The notes under the pieces were generated by a model. It ran no database searches. It was not told the DNA's origin and saw only the letters and a program-made list of their open reading frames with translations. From the NCBI RefSeq assembly GCF_040954835.1, contig NC_090723.1:7574001-7638000 (forward strand): a stretch of 64,000 bases of DNA, read 5' to 3'. Shown here piece by piece: positions 10,301-25,300 of the stretch. Numbering within the stretch: position 1 is the first letter of the stretch; each line of letters begins with the position of its first letter. The translations under genes were made by a program, and so were the position numbers. This stretch comes from Lepisosteus oculatus. Taxonomy: Eukaryota > Chordata > Actinopteri > Semionotiformes > Lepisosteidae.

Positions 10301-13300
10301 GCTCCGCGTCGCCGGCGGAGCTGGGAGCGGCCGGCTTCGTGGCTACAGAAACGAGCAGAGGTGTCGCCCGACCATAGGGAGGCAAATTCAATCTCTGCCC
10401 CGCCCCGACTATCCGTTTCTACACGACGCGAGTCGGTGCCCGCCAAGGACAGACGCCCAAGAGTAACGATCCGAAGTGTGATTTTGCCAAGCCGATGGGA
10501 AAGACGACGATACCCCGGTGCAAAGATCTGATTGAATACAGCGCAGGTCCCAACGCACGTTGATAAACGACTTTTGTTTCATACAATGTAATGATGTAAA
10601 ATGCATTTAGATGTGGTAAGGTAAAAAAAAATTGGATCATCGTACCGGTCCAGAAATTCAAACCATCCCTGGAACAACCAGAAAGGTCTTGGTTTAACTA
10701 ATATCAGCCTGTATTGTGTAATTGTAATGCTTTGATTTCGACAATGTACACTGTGAGGCATTAGCTCTTCATTACTCACATGAGTTAGAACATACCACAT
10801 TTGAATTCGTACTTTATTCCTTACTTTTATTCCTTTTTCCTTCCTTAGTTAATGCATTATACTAACTCTTCACCACTGCGATCTAATCTAACTCTAATTA
10901 CACATTCGCAGCTAACAACCTAAGATACATAAGAAAGATTACAAGCAAGAGAAGGATATTCAGCTCATTTAGGTTGTTCGCAAGTCGCCTTTAGAGCTGG
11001 TGATCTCATGCAGTCATTGCTTGAAAGGGTACTGTCTTTGATAAGATGACTGGGTAGCTTGTTCCAGACTCCCACACCCCTTTGTGCAAAGAAGCACCTT
11101 CTGCTTGTTGCTTAAAACTGCACTTTTCCGGTCATAAAGAATTAATACATGCCTCATAATGTACACATAAAAACAAAGCACTTTCTGGTTTACAGGCTGA
11201 TATCATTTAGTCTTCCCCGGTGTTAGACCCTTGTGCTTAATATCATCCTTATGAAAGTGTATTAATAATAATAATAATAATAATAATAATTGCTTACACT
11301 TATATAGCGCTTTTCTGGACACTCCACTCAAAGCGCTTTACAGGTAATGGGGATCCCCTCCACCACCACTAATGTGCAGCCCCACCTGGATGATGCGACG
11401 GCAGCCATAGTGCGCCAGAACGCTCCCCACACATCAGCTACCAGTGGGGAGGAGAGCAGAGTAATGAAGCCAATTCATAGAGGGGGATTATTAGGAGGCC
11501 ATGATTGGTAAGGGCCAATGGGAAATTTGGCCAGGATGCCGGGGTTACACCCCTACTCTTTTCGAGAAACACCCTGGGATTTTTAATTACCACAGAGAGT
11601 CAGGACCTCGGTTTTACGTCTCATCCGAAGGACGGCGCCTGTTTACAGTACAGTGTCCCCATCACCATACTGGGGCATTAAGACCCACATGGACAGCAGG
11701 GTGAGCACCTCCTACTGGTCCCACTAACACCTCTTCCAGCAGCAGCCTTAGTTTTTCCCAGGAGGTCTCCCATCCAGGTACTGACCAGGCTCACACCTGC
11801 TGAGCTCCAGTGGGCTGCCAGCTGGGAGTTGCAGGGTGATATGGCTGCTGGCATTAGAACAGTAAATAGAAGGGGAGAGGGTCACGGACTTTTTTAAGGA
11901 AACTTGTAAGGGTGCATGAAAGAACAGCGCTATTTCAGGCCCACTGGCCCTGGAATACATACCGGCTCTCTTCTTGTCCTTCTCGTCCCTGTCCGTAGGT
12001 CCGGGCGACTTCTCGCTGCCCCCAAAGTCACCATCCTCCTCCTCCGAGTGGTGTCCGTGGTCCTGAGGAGTGCCAGCCAGCCAAATTGATGACATTTATT
12101 TTCCTCCTGTTGGGCAGCCTTGTCATGCCCCTGACACAGCACAAACAAGCATGGAGGACCCAAACACAAACACGCGCACACTCTCACCTGTGCTAATTTA
12201 CATACCAGCGTGTGTTTGGACTGTGGGAGGGAAACGAAAGCTTTCAGAGGAAACCAACAGAAAACTTGGGGAGAACATGCAAACTCCACACGGATAGAAC
12301 TCCAGGAGTTGAACCCAGGACCCCAAGGGCTGTGCCACCATTTCCATCGACAGCTATAAATATTAAAGGAGTTGAGGCTCACCAGCTGCCGAATGGTGTC
12401 CATGATCACTTTGTGCCAGTCTTGGATGATGCTCTCTGTGTCGTACTGTATGAGATACTCGGACCCATGCCGCGTTTTCAACTAAAATAAAAATTTAAGA
12501 AAACATGTCAGGAAATGTCAGGGTTTGTTTTTGTCTTTCACAAATGGACTGGAGGGACTGAATGTCTTTAGTTTTTGAGGAAACAGCTTAAAACGTGTCA
12601 TGATACACCTATTCAAAATCAGCCCAACCTGACCCAGTGGACTCAACAAGCCCAGCAAACTCGACACACGAGCGAGCACATAAATGGAAATGAGGACACG
12701 TATTTAAGACGAATACTAGGACACACATCTTTAAAAGGGTTGTTGGTGTGTGAAAAAGTCAGTTCAAGTAGTTAAAGCTTTATGATACTCTGGGGGAAAT
12801 TCGTTTTACGGCTCAGTCCACCAATAAAACAAGCACGGCAAACCTCAACAGAGAAGACAGCACAATGACGTTACAGGAGATCAAGTCTTTTCATCGATGG
12901 TGACATACTGCAACGCTAACTCCTTAACTCCCCACATACCTCCAGCACATTCTTCTTGCTAGATTTATCTTTTCCTGCCCAGGATATCGTTGCTCCTCGC
13001 AGCTCTACAGTGTACTCGGGAACAATCTGATTCGTCTTGCTCTAAGAGGCAAAAGAAAGCAGCCTTTACAGAGCTGATGCTACAACAGGATGCCTAGTTC
13101 CACCTGGCTGTGATGTTACATAGTTATCAGAGCCGCTGATGAAAGAATTTAAGCCACCTTTTATTGGTCAGGATTATCAACTGTAAAAAAAGGCAAAACT
13201 AAAACATTTTTTTACTACGTTTGAGTGATATGTGTAATGCTGTTACACTCACTGAGACTTTTATTCAAAGCAGCATACATTTGTACAGCTAGGTAAAATT

Positions 13301-16300
13301 AATCTGAATGATGTACCTCGTTCGGGGTACAATAGCTGTGCTCCACCTGGGATTTGAACCTGCAACCTTTGAGTTATGAAAGCAAACAACTCCACACTGC
13401 TGCCTTGTTTCCTTTTACAGGTTGCACCGTATCAGCTACATTGTTATTAGGAGACTTCATTTTCCATCTCTGGGTTTGCGTTGCTAGCAGAATAGGAGCA
13501 GAGCTCGCTGTCACACTAACACACGTTTGGCAGTGTAATTGCTTCTCTCACTCACAGCTGTTCCACTCTGCTGAGATTTGGGGTCCTTGTTAAAAGTGAG
13601 TATCCCTCCATGGAGAACTGTCCACGACTGGGCCCAGTTTTTCCTGTGAAGTGGAAAGATTACGCAATTATCACACAATCCCACAACTTCACCAGAAGGA
13701 TGTAGCCTAACAACACAGTGGACAGGACTTGCAGACAAGTCAATAATCAACCCAGGATCAACCCAGAAGTGAAAATAAGGTAAAGTGAATAAGTGAAGAG
13801 GACACCTGCGTGCATAAGGGATTGTGGGAGCTGGGAAACAGCTACTCAGCTATGCTGTTGATACCAAGATCACGGCTTAGTTAAAAAATGTCTAGATAAA
13901 GTCCTTGGATCAATTAGAAACCAGCAAATAAATGAGTGAGAAGGTGCCGGGTCTCAGCTCCTGGCTTAATTGAGCTTCCCGACGTTCGAACAATCAGATA
14001 TACCTCAGTTTCTTCCCATTGTCGGCGACCTTTGTTTTGTTGAGAATTCCGGCCTTTTCCAAAGTCTGTAAGGGAGGGAATCGAGTAAAGCAATATTTAG
14101 TCTCAAAAAATAAAAACCTGCAGAGCTGTGTTCCTTTCATGATTCTGCATGTCCATGCAGGACAGGAAGTAATTAGTTTTCAAAGCTGAATTTAAGACAG
14201 ATTTCCCTTTACATCCCAGCCATTTGCTCCCACTGTTAATACAGTACATAGTTTTCTTTCCACAAGAAATATTTAAGGAAACACATCACCCTTCAAAAGA
14301 GAAAAACAGTAGCTAATAAATTCACTACATAACTTTAAAATAATTTTAACGAATTTGCACTAGTTCTCAAACGTATTTGCAATCTGTCCTTTCCAAAGAT
14401 ACATTCACCCTGTTCCACAAGTTAAATTGATCACAGAGCAGAAACACACTAATAGTTTTGAAATTTAAGGGCTAGTCTTCTAAACCTTTTTAGCTTCCCC
14501 TTGTCTGACAAAATATATCACAAAGCATTATAACAGAATTCCATTACTAATCCTTGATTTATGAAAACCCCGCTTTGCAAATTTTAGAATAAAGAAAGCG
14601 TGTTTTTTTCTGTTTTTCACAACTATGCACAGGGTTTCACAACAGGGTGATTGCTACAGTATGTACAAGTGTCAGTGGTGTTTTATATTGACGAGTTGCT
14701 TCTCTGTTTTTGTAAAAATAAGTAATGCTGAGTGAGTTTCTAGACCTCGGGTATGATAACATGTAAGGTGATGGGAATTTATTTGTTTTGCTTATTTTCA
14801 CCTTCTGAACAGATATTGTGGAATGCATTACGTCCGTAAATGAAGGATAGCCAGACTGCATCAGATTAAGTGTGGTCTACGTGCCCTCATTCAGTCTGAG
14901 CAGGGGGCTAGTGGCATCCTCACAGGGACAGTGAGGAGCTTCTGCCTGTCATTCGCAGCTAGGGGCTATGTTGAATGAGTTTAAAATGTAAGATTTTTGC
15001 GTTTTTATCTTCAACATACACTCTAAAAATCATGCAGAAAAGAGAACGGGCTTTTCCCCAGAATTAAGGACATTTTTCTTGACTGTATTTTTGTCACACC
15101 AACTTTGAATGTGTTCTAACAACATTCATGACTCTTTATGGCTGTGGTTTCAAAAGACAAAACAATTACACAAGTGTTCATGACTTTTGTCAAGGTGTAC
15201 ATTATAGTGCGAGAGTTCAGGGAGATGGTCAGCACTATGATTAAGGTTAGGATTTGGATTAGAATGGAACCTACTGCATCTCTTGGGCTGTGGTGGAAGA
15301 ATATCAAAATGGATTATGAAAGCTGTTACAACGTGTTATGAAGCCTCTAAGTAGCTATTATGAAGGATACATGGGAAGCTATTTTTTTTTCCTAACGATA
15401 ATACAATGTGAGCATGAGAAACTCACTAGTTTCAACATCCAAAACAGTTGGGCCTTCAGTATCTTATGCTGGTGTTGACCTCACACAAACTCCGGAATGT
15501 ACTTGGTACTTACTGTACTAATCTGCAGTTTGTAATGACAAGCCTGCCTCCTGTCAGTGGAAGACAGGTACGAAAGAAACAGGAGTGCTTTAAGTACAGT
15601 AATAGTTAAGTACTTTAACTAAAGCAGTGAGTTAATGCCATGGCCATTCCTTGAACTGGGCAGCCTTGGTGGAGGCAGAACAATGATAAAAAAACAGGCA
15701 TGTTAGAGTAACCCATGGTGCGCCACATGTGATTAGGATTTTGTTAGTATTCATGCCCAGCAGGGAATATCACAAGCCCGAGAACCAAGCTCTGTGAAAT
15801 TGAAAGAAAGACATGCATCTGGGGAATTGAAATGCGAAGCATGAAGAAAACCATCAGGCTACTGACATGAGGATGGAGAAAGTCTCCGCTTAGATTGGAC
15901 CCGGTTCTCCTGTGTCGGAACCTGTCAGCCTTGGGGAGAGATGAAACACTGTTGGACAACGGCGAGAGGGAGAGCTCGGATCGGGTCAGGTCGGGTCGGC
16001 ACAGATGGGAGCACGGTTGTGACCACAGCAACCCATAGGTGTGGGTCCAGTGTGTGAATCTACACAACAATTACATGTGCTTCCAAGAATGGAACGGGAA
16101 CACAGTAAGTCAGTCTCACAGCACTCGCTGGGTAGCTGTCTATTGCCTTTTGCCTCAAAGGGAAGTGTGATGGACCAGCCAAGAAGTTCCCCTTTTTTTT
16201 TTAGCAGACTATCTTGGGGACATTTTTTATAGGTCTGCAGGCATTTAACTCAATAACCTGTCCGGGAAATTTAAGAGAGTTCTCGAGGTGCTTTATAAAT

Positions 16301-19300
16301 CTGTGTGATATTTCTGTCGTTTCTCCCTGGTTATACTGTGCTCTAAACATGCATTTACTCACCTCTGCCATGACACTGCACTGCTGGAGCCCACTCTAGC
16401 ATAGTTTTACTGTGGTATCACAGGGCTTTACCTGATCACTCTGTTTTTACCATGGTATAGCACAGCAGGCTATTATAAATAACAGAAGGGTTGAGGAAAT
16501 TTGTAACAAGTCTTAAAGGAGGGTTTCTAAGACCTGGACTCCGGACCTGAAGAAAGCATCAGTGGGTGAAACAGAAGCATGTCTTTTGACGACCAGGAAG
16601 AAGCCGTGAAAATGAAATGCTCACATGGTGCAGCAGCTCCGGTGAGTTTCCAGAGCTTGAAACGTCGCTTCCGTAGTCCGAAACATTCCTCCTGTGGGAA
16701 GGGAAGAATTTCTGCGGAGAACAAGAGGAAAAATGAGAGGGGGTCGGCACCTGCCATAAAGGGGGAAAAAAGGATTTTGAGACTTTTCTAAAATTTTTCT
16801 TTTCATTCTTAAAAAACTGAATAATAATTCTACCTGGTCTGAACCCTGAGCAAACCAGAGAGTGTTAGATTAAATTAACCGATTGGACTTTAGCAAAAGG
16901 AAAAAGCAGTCGCTGTGTCTGATACAGTGCCGTTTCTACCTGCATCGCTTCATCACCCAGTGAATTAGTAAGACCTGTTTAGTCCAAATTAAAGGTGCAA
17001 ACTCTTAATTAGCAAATTGAGGAATGACTGCACTCGATCAGAATGTGTTCAAATGGAACTGAACTTGTGGAAATAGTACACTTAAACTGTTTGTGAATCC
17101 AAAGACTAAGTGCCGACAAAAAAGCTAAACCAGTAAGCAGATCAGTTTCCTGTACCAATAAGCACTGGTGATTAAGGGTGATTTTGCACACTGGAGCAAA
17201 ATCTATCAGACAGAGGAGTCACCCTGGTCTGTGATTGACAACTACTGATCTAGACTGGGGTCTCCCTCAACATCCACTGGTATTAGAATTGAAATATAAT
17301 TGAACCCTTATCAAACTAAGAAGAGGTTAAGTTTAAACTTTTGAATTGTTTTCAGTTCCTAAACATGGAGGAAGTTGACTGCTTTTCACGACTGGGTTTC
17401 ATAAGTAACTTACAATGTCCAAACCTTGGGTACAAAATCAAAGCTTGCAAAGGCTCCAAACGATTTGTTGGGTCAAATAAGGATTCATATAAGTGAAAAG
17501 CTCATGTACAAAAGAGCAGCCCCAAGAGGACCAACCCCCCGATCCAGAGCACCTGAACAGCCCAGTACACAGAACACAGAGAGCATCATGAGTTACAGGA
17601 TCGTATATTTCAGCTCTTACTACTCGTTCGGCTTAGACATGCCATCACTTAAAGACACTGTCTCAGCACTTGTAAACCACAGGCGATTTGTATATGTGAT
17701 ATTTTTACAGAAAAACAAGGATGTTCCTCCTTTAGACATTTGACCTATCATGCTCTCTTCTTCCGCTTTGAGAGGGCAGGGGATTGTGTTGCTGATCAAA
17801 GCTAATTCTGCTACTGAGCTACCTCAAGAGAGTTCAACGCCATTAACGTAGAAGAATATATAACTTAAGTAAAAAGCCACAGAGTCCCTCAAGTAGAGGG
17901 TCATGCCAATTTAAAAGATAAAGAATAAAGTGATTCACGTTTCCACACTACAGTGTCTTAAACACAAGGACTTGATCACTTCATAGGCTTTGGGTTACAT
18001 AAGGGTTGGGCAGCTCTGAGTTTTGAGTCTTAATTCCCCGAGCTGGGCTCCTAGTTACCACTTGATGCTAATTGGGGGATTAACTGGGCTCATTTAACAC
18101 TCTCCCCAGATGTTCGGCAGGGGATCATGAATGAGTTGTCCATCCACAGATGAGGATAACGACTCATCTCCTCCAGACCAGCACAGCTTAAACCTGAGGT
18201 CTCACCGTGTCCTCGTGTCCGCTGAAGTGAGCGGGCCCCATCGTGTTTCTCCAGTTCTTTATCACCGTCCCCTCCTGGTCCAAGCCATTTCCAAACCTGG
18301 GCAGGCCAGCTGTTACAGGTAACTAAACAGACCAGAGCAAATGCATCAGGACTCAATGAACAGTATCCACAGCAGACATCTGTACTGTGTATTTCAAAAG
18401 CCATTCATTTCATGATGATAATCCTTACAATTATAAGGATAGCACTTTTCTGGACTCTTCACTTAAAGCGCTTTACAGGTAATGAGGATCCCCTCCACCA
18501 CCACCAGTGTGTCGTCCCCACCTGGATGAAGGAACAGCAGCCATAGTGCACCAGTACACTCTCCACACACCAGCTATCAGTGGGGAGGAGAGCAGAGTGA
18601 TGAAGCCAGGTCAGACATGGGGATTACTGGGAGGACTTGACTGGTAAAGGTGAGGGGGAAATTTGACCTGGACATTGAGGTAACAATCTATACACCCCTA
18701 CCCCATTTCTATAGGCAAAAGCTTATTTCATCCCTACTAGCACAGTAGATTTAAAAGGGAACTGCAGTCCCAATTTAATTAAAGAAATTAATCAATGGTA
18801 TTGCAAACCTTTACAAATTTCAAATTAACTGGATGGTCGCACGTTGTCGCAGGCAGACGAGAAACTGCTGGTCTTGCCTCAGGCGGGAGTCAGGGTTTAA
18901 GCAAATTGTTACATAAAATGGCCCTTCCTGCTCAATAATCCCTGGAAGCAAATGAGAAACATGGTCTCCTAACAACGTTGATTCTTTTCTGTCTTTTTGA
19001 ACTCGTGTATATATTTTAAATGGTGCTGCTCCGTCAAGCACTTAGCTGTCCAGAACATAGGGATATTCAACCAGCCAAGAGATGGGTCAGAAACACGGGC
19101 ACTGATGTGATGCTGGTCCCCTCGACGCGTTTCTTGACGAGATTCTGTATGATGCACGATCGAATAAGTACCAGCTGTGCAGCAGATATTTCACCCCAGA
19201 AATGTTCGAACATGAACTGCAGGCTGAGTAGCATTTGATGGCAAAACCGGGTCGAAGTCGATATGTTGAATTTAATTCAACATCAGCTGCTCAGGCTAGG

Positions 19301-22300
19301 GCACTGGCTATGGAATAGTAGGCCGTCCAAAAATACATTTTTACTTTCAGGTGTGATTTGTCATAAAATAACCGCCACTTTTGCAAAACTTGATGATGCA
19401 TATGAGTGTATATAATTTTGCGATACTTGGATAAAAGTATCTAAAAAACATGTCACCTTGTATGTGTTTGTAATAGTAATATTTACTATTAATATAGTAG
19501 CAAAATATGCTTGCTCTAAAGCATGTTTACAATGTCCTCACTGGAAGTTTTGCTGCCTCGCTCTGAATCACAGATGATGATGGCACTATGCACATTGAAC
19601 GTTTGTCAATTTTGTGATGTAAATTGGAGGTTGTACAATTACCATTTACTCGGTAGTTTCACTGTGGTTTGAAACGCACTAATCGATACCGATTGATTAT
19701 AACCCCGAAACATAAGAAATAGCATTGCAGTTCCCTTTTAACAGCCCACACCAAAATGTACAAATCCTTCCGCATTTAATTTCTTTGCTAAATTCAGAGG
19801 ATTTGGACACTGTATACAAGGTTCCATACAAAGCTGGAAAGAGGGAGAATTTTCCTGAGATTCGTGTTGCAGCTGGGTGGCGTGAAGTTATCAAGCCTTA
19901 AAGTACCCAACTCAACTTCCTATCTGGATAACAATCAGGGTGGACCATCTGAGAAAACTGTCCAGGGTTCGACACGCAGCAGTGCATGTCTTTTCATCAT
20001 TTAAACTGGTGCAAAAAAAAAAGACCCACAGGACACTTTAGAGGTAAGAAGGACTGGTGAAAGAAACTATTCAGCCTCCTTACTATTCAGCTATTATTCA
20101 GTGCTTCTCAAAAACTGAGAGTCAGGACTGGCTGAATTCTTCAGTGGCTTACCTCAGGCAAGTTCCACTGGGACTTGGTCCCATCTGTTGTGTAGAAGTA
20201 GGTCTGCCCAAGGTCGTCTACTGACCTGATCCACTGCCATTGAAAACAGAAGGTTTTCCGCATTAGTGATGGACATGCATCAGAAACACTTAGCAAGTTC
20301 AGGGCTATACCCAGCAAATACAGCCCTTCATACAGTTTCACTGAGGTTCAGATTCAAAGCTTGGCAAGGAGAGTTCAACCTTGGGAAAGCAGACAATATA
20401 TTCATTGCAAAATTGCACCTGGTGTCCAGCCCTCTGACTCACACAATTGACAGAAGCAGGAGGGAGTGGACTATATCAGATATACCAATTGCCTGCAAGG
20501 GCCAGAGCTGGACACAAGAGTGTACTGTTGTGCAGACACAGGTGCACAACTCTGGTCAGGAGGTTTTCTAGGTTCTTTAAATCATCAACAGCCAAAAAGC
20601 CATTGCACAGTGTTACACTGGTTCACACTGGCTCATGATCACTCAATCAGGGCATTAACAGTAGAGCTGAAATGGAAGCCCACAGCCTACTGCAACCCTC
20701 CAGCTGCTCTGCACCACTGATTTAAGAAATCCAGAATCTAGCTTCAGAACGTGAAATACAAGAATAACACAGGATCTCCATTCTGCCAGTGCCTTAGTAA
20801 TGAGATGAACCTTTTTAGAAGTAAATCCATTAGGCCTTTAAAAGAGTACAGAGGCCAAACCTCCATTGCAGAAAGGCATAGGTCTCACTGGTCACAAGGC
20901 TTTTTAAAGCTCTACAGAGCTTCAGAGTGGTTCATTGCGTTAGGAAATGTACAGAAACAACTTTCACGGGTGTGAGCAGTCAGGAAACAAAAACATTCAT
21001 CCTCCCCAGCCATGTCAACCACAGATACCCACAATACAAACAGCTTTTACTGCTGTGTTCTCAAAGAAAAACAGCTTTGCGGACGTAACAGAGACCAAGC
21101 TTAATAAAAGAGTGCTAAAATTAGTGCACATGTAGCTGTACAGCGTGTTATTTGACTATACAAAGCTCTGGAAAGATAGCGGAAACAACACCAGTGCTTC
21201 ATAATGAAAACATGAAGCCAGTCAGAGCCAGAGCCAGCCACTTGCTCTCACCTGCTCCTGAGTGAGGTCGCTGGTGTATAACATCTTCCCTTCAGGGTCC
21301 CTGCAGACTGACCAGCCTGCTGGCGCTGGGGGCTCCAAGTCAATGCTCACCCTGGGTATTATGGCCTTTTTGAGAGGGCTATAGCTGTAGTCCGTTGGGA
21401 ACACTAGGCTTGTGGAGTCATCCTCGTTGTAGTCTTCCACAGGGAGTGGTGGCTGCGGACGGCAGGAAGACAAAGACCTGATGAGGCAGGGTGGGATGTA
21501 TGTGTGCCGGGGGGGTTCCAACCACCACAACAGGACAGTGAAACCATTTCTCAAGCTCCACACCCCTCCCCACCCCAGCCCTGCCCGTGTAGAGCTGTTT
21601 TCGGAGCCTCTGCACACAAAAAGCCCCTGGCGATCTGGAACCGCGGTCTTGAACAGGGAAGATTACAAGAGGAGGAGGCTCAAAATCCTCAAAGCCACTG
21701 ACAAAAATCAACTCAGTGGATTTCTTCGCAATCAATAGTGAAACACAGACCAGAGGCCACCAGTGGAAATCACATGGAAATGTATCCAAAACCCAAGATA
21801 AGGAGGCACCTTCTTTATTCAAAAGGTTGTGGGAGTGTGGCACAAGCTACCCAGCCATGGTGGTGAAGCAACAGCTGGATGAGATCATTGGATCACTTAA
21901 CTACTAACAGGTAGGCCAGATGGGCTGCATTATGTCATTGCATAACATTCTTAAGAATGACTCTGAGAGATGCTGGCTGAGGATGAGGAAGGGAATGGAA
22001 ACTCAAACTCCAGGAGAGGAAGAAACTTGGCATTATGTTCTCGCCCAGCCTCCTCAGAGCTCAGGCTCTGTGCTGTGTATGCCCTGGAGAGACCCTCCTG
22101 AGCAGGCTTAGTGTGTGCTGTGCTGAGATTTCTCAGAAGTCAGATAATCAGAGATTGCCTTGTGACATTGCTTTTTGGAAAGCAGCACACCACTTTTACA
22201 CTTTTTAAAGGTGGTAGAGACAGAGACAGACCAAGGTGGTAGAGACAGAGACAGAGAGCTGTTAAGGCTAATAAGTAAAACCATCAGCAAAGAATCAGAG

Positions 22301-25300
22301 CAGCAGGCAAGGCCAGTCCAGCGACAGGCCGGGAAGCATGTGCACTGACCCGCCCATCGTCGTGCCTGTCCGGCTCCATGTCATGCACAGGGGGGCAGAT
22401 GTCCTCTGGGGGCTCCCAGGACGTCTCCCCAGACACGGGGTTGTAGAAGTAGTACCGGCCGCTGTCGTCGTCCAGCAACTTCTGCCACTCCGAGCCTTGG
22501 CCCCCGCTGGCCGGAGGGGTGGGCGACGGCGAGGCAGAGGGTGACAGGGAGGGCGAGGGCTGCTCCTCCGGGGGCGCCTCGCGGTCCAGGAAGGGGCTGT
22601 CCCAGGTGGTCTGCCCCGTCGCCGGGTTGTAATAGAACTCCTGGCCGCTCTCTGCGTCAGTGTGCACCTCCCATTCGGGGGACTCGCTGGACAGGTGCCG
22701 GCCGGGCGTAGGGTCGGTCGGGGAGCTCAGCGAGGCCGATTTCCGCAACTCGGAGACGTTCACGTACACCGCGGTGTTGGGATTCTCGCTCTGGGACTGG
22801 GGGAGAGAATAGGGCTTTCATCAGACCTGCTTCCAGAGCGTGAGCATCTGTCCTGGTTTGAAAAGAAAACCGGACACTTTGGGCTCAATGGGGAGAATGT
22901 CATCTTTCATAGACATAGCCTTTTTCATGGACGAGCACCAAGACCCAGGCACGCACACGCACACGCATGTTCCTGTTCCTGCTACACACACATCATATAC
23001 ACAAGGATGTGTAAAAAAAAGTACACCCTCTTAAGACCCTATGGTTTTACATATTTTGATTTGATTTATTATTAATGATTCTATACACATGTCTGAGCAC
23101 GTTCCGGATGATCAACTAATCACATGGCACTTGTTTAGCGGCCCCTGATTCTCAGGATCTTCTTAACTGACATGGAAGCAGGAAGGGTACGCTTACTTTT
23201 TCCACACAGGGCTTCTGAATGCTGGCTGATCTTTTTTGTTCAATTTATAATGACAAAGTAAAATTTGCATGTGTGACTTGTCACAGGAATGTACATTTAT
23301 CCACTGTTTGGGCTCGGTGAGGACTACATGCAAGTCACATATGTGTAAAATCATAGAATCATAATGGGGTGCACTTTTCTTTCCACATCACTGTATATAC
23401 AGGGGTTCACCAGTCTAACAAACCCTGCTTGAACATCTTCCCTCTGTATCTTCCATAATGAAGATAGTAGAGAAGGACAAAACTGGTGCAAGACAATGTT
23501 AGATTTAAGATTTCAATCATTTAAGGCAAAAAACGCACAATGGAAACTTCCCTTTCAAGTGAGTATTAATAGGTAACGTAACCCACGGTTTCTTTTCAGT
23601 CGCCGAGGGTCAGCTGATCACGCACTCAGTGAGAGGAGGAAGAAACACACCCAGAAGACTAACTGGAGTTGCTCTTTCTCAAAGCCTCTGTTGTGCAAAA
23701 CGCTAAAGGTTAATCTTTTCCAAGTCACACATGGAAAGGGAAACTCAAAGGAGAGGCGGGGCTCACAGATGCAGTTGTTCCTTTTTTTTTTACAAAACAA
23801 TTTTTTTTTTTTGCTTTGATCGATGTTGACCTCCCCCCTCCTCTCCCCATCCCCACCGCCAGTTTTCCGTTTCCAGTGGAAATCCAGGAACACTAAACAG
23901 TGGCGATGGCTCCCTGGAAGAACGGACAGTTTCTCGTTCTGTTCCTAGTTTCCAGTTTGCCTCTTACTGTGGTTACAAACCCCAAGCAGTGTACCAGACT
24001 CCCAGTACACTCATTTTCCATTCATTTTTGGACCACTTTATCCATTACAGTGCTGCAGGGAAACCAGAGTCTATCCCAGCAAGCAAACAGGCACAAGGCA
24101 GGAGACTCAGTCCACTGCAGAGCAGAGACACACACTTACACCAGGGCCAGTTTTCCCAGAAGACAAATAACCTACCAGTAAATTGTTGGGACTGTGGGAA
24201 GAAACCAGAGCACCTGGAGGAAACCCACACAGACGTGAATAGAACATACAAACTCCACACAGACAGTACCCCTGGTCTGCGTCCCACCACAAGCCCTGCT
24301 GGCCTCATTTACCAAACCATTAGGAAGAATTACCTGGGCTACAGTGCACAGTGCAAAACTGACAGCCCACTTGCTAAACCATACATTGTCACCTACTTCA
24401 ACGTAGTGATCTGTTTCACGAACAATTCAGCAAGCCACAGTGACAAAGTCAGAACTGTTCTTTCAGCATGTTCACCAGAGAGCCCTGGCCTTCCTTGGGC
24501 ACAGTGAATGTCATTGGTGTGCCATTTCACAAATGCACCATGCATGCAAATGACAACAACGTAGGACTTTGTTGGCAGAACCTGCCAGGGGTGTTATGCA
24601 GCATATGCCTATAAAACAATACTTACATGACACACAGCTACAAATCCTGAATGTATGCTGTAATAGAAGGGCTCAGTGTAAATTCAGTATACCGAAGTCG
24701 TATAAAGCCCCTTCCTGGACAACACGGAATTTTCCTGTGGCAGGAGACCCTATGTTTTGGACTACACGCCTCTCCACTGAGCACGGTCCAAACTCACCAG
24801 TGATCGTAACTGACTCCTGGCAGGAGAGCTACACAGTAAGAAACACAAAACTAGAACCTCCCACCCCATATCTGTGCATACGAAACACAGGAAAGCCTGC
24901 AAAACAATAGGAGCCCACCTATCTCATTTGGCTTATAAGCACTGGGGAGTCTTGCCCCAGTTACACACTGAACCTTCCCACCACCAAAAAGAGCACCATC
25001 ACCTAGTTTGAAATCTGCTGTTAATTCTAAATTTGTGTCGGATTCTTTTAACACACCTCAGTGTCAGGATTTCAAACCAAAACGCCTATGAAACCATACG
25101 ACGCCAAACCTGGGTAGGGTTTTTCGAAGTCTTACGACATGATGAGCAGCACATTGTTTAGGATGGGAAATGCGCAAGCCAAAATGAACTAGAAGACCAT
25201 GTGCACAACAACAACAACAAAAAAGAACTAAACTCTTGAAGCTTTTGGTTTGGCTGCCAACCCTGCCACTAGAAATGCCACCTCGGATGCCTTTAAAATA

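Noticed and set aside
11700..11860. 5S rRNA gene
   Set aside because: Only the promoter part resembles 5S and it continues into a SINE body; it is a SINE head, as at 34420, 37090 and 56560.
18090..18404. Open frame on the minus strand between ARHGAP27 exons 4 and 5, with a GDGDKELEKHDGAR-like segment
   Set aside because: Exons 4 and 5 already join in frame at phase 0, the segment has no family match I know, and no clean acceptor-donor pair frames it.
22284..22349. Extension of the WW exon frame beyond 22350
   Set aside because: A GTCAGT donor at 22349 restores exact phase with the next exon, and the extension has no similarity to the family.
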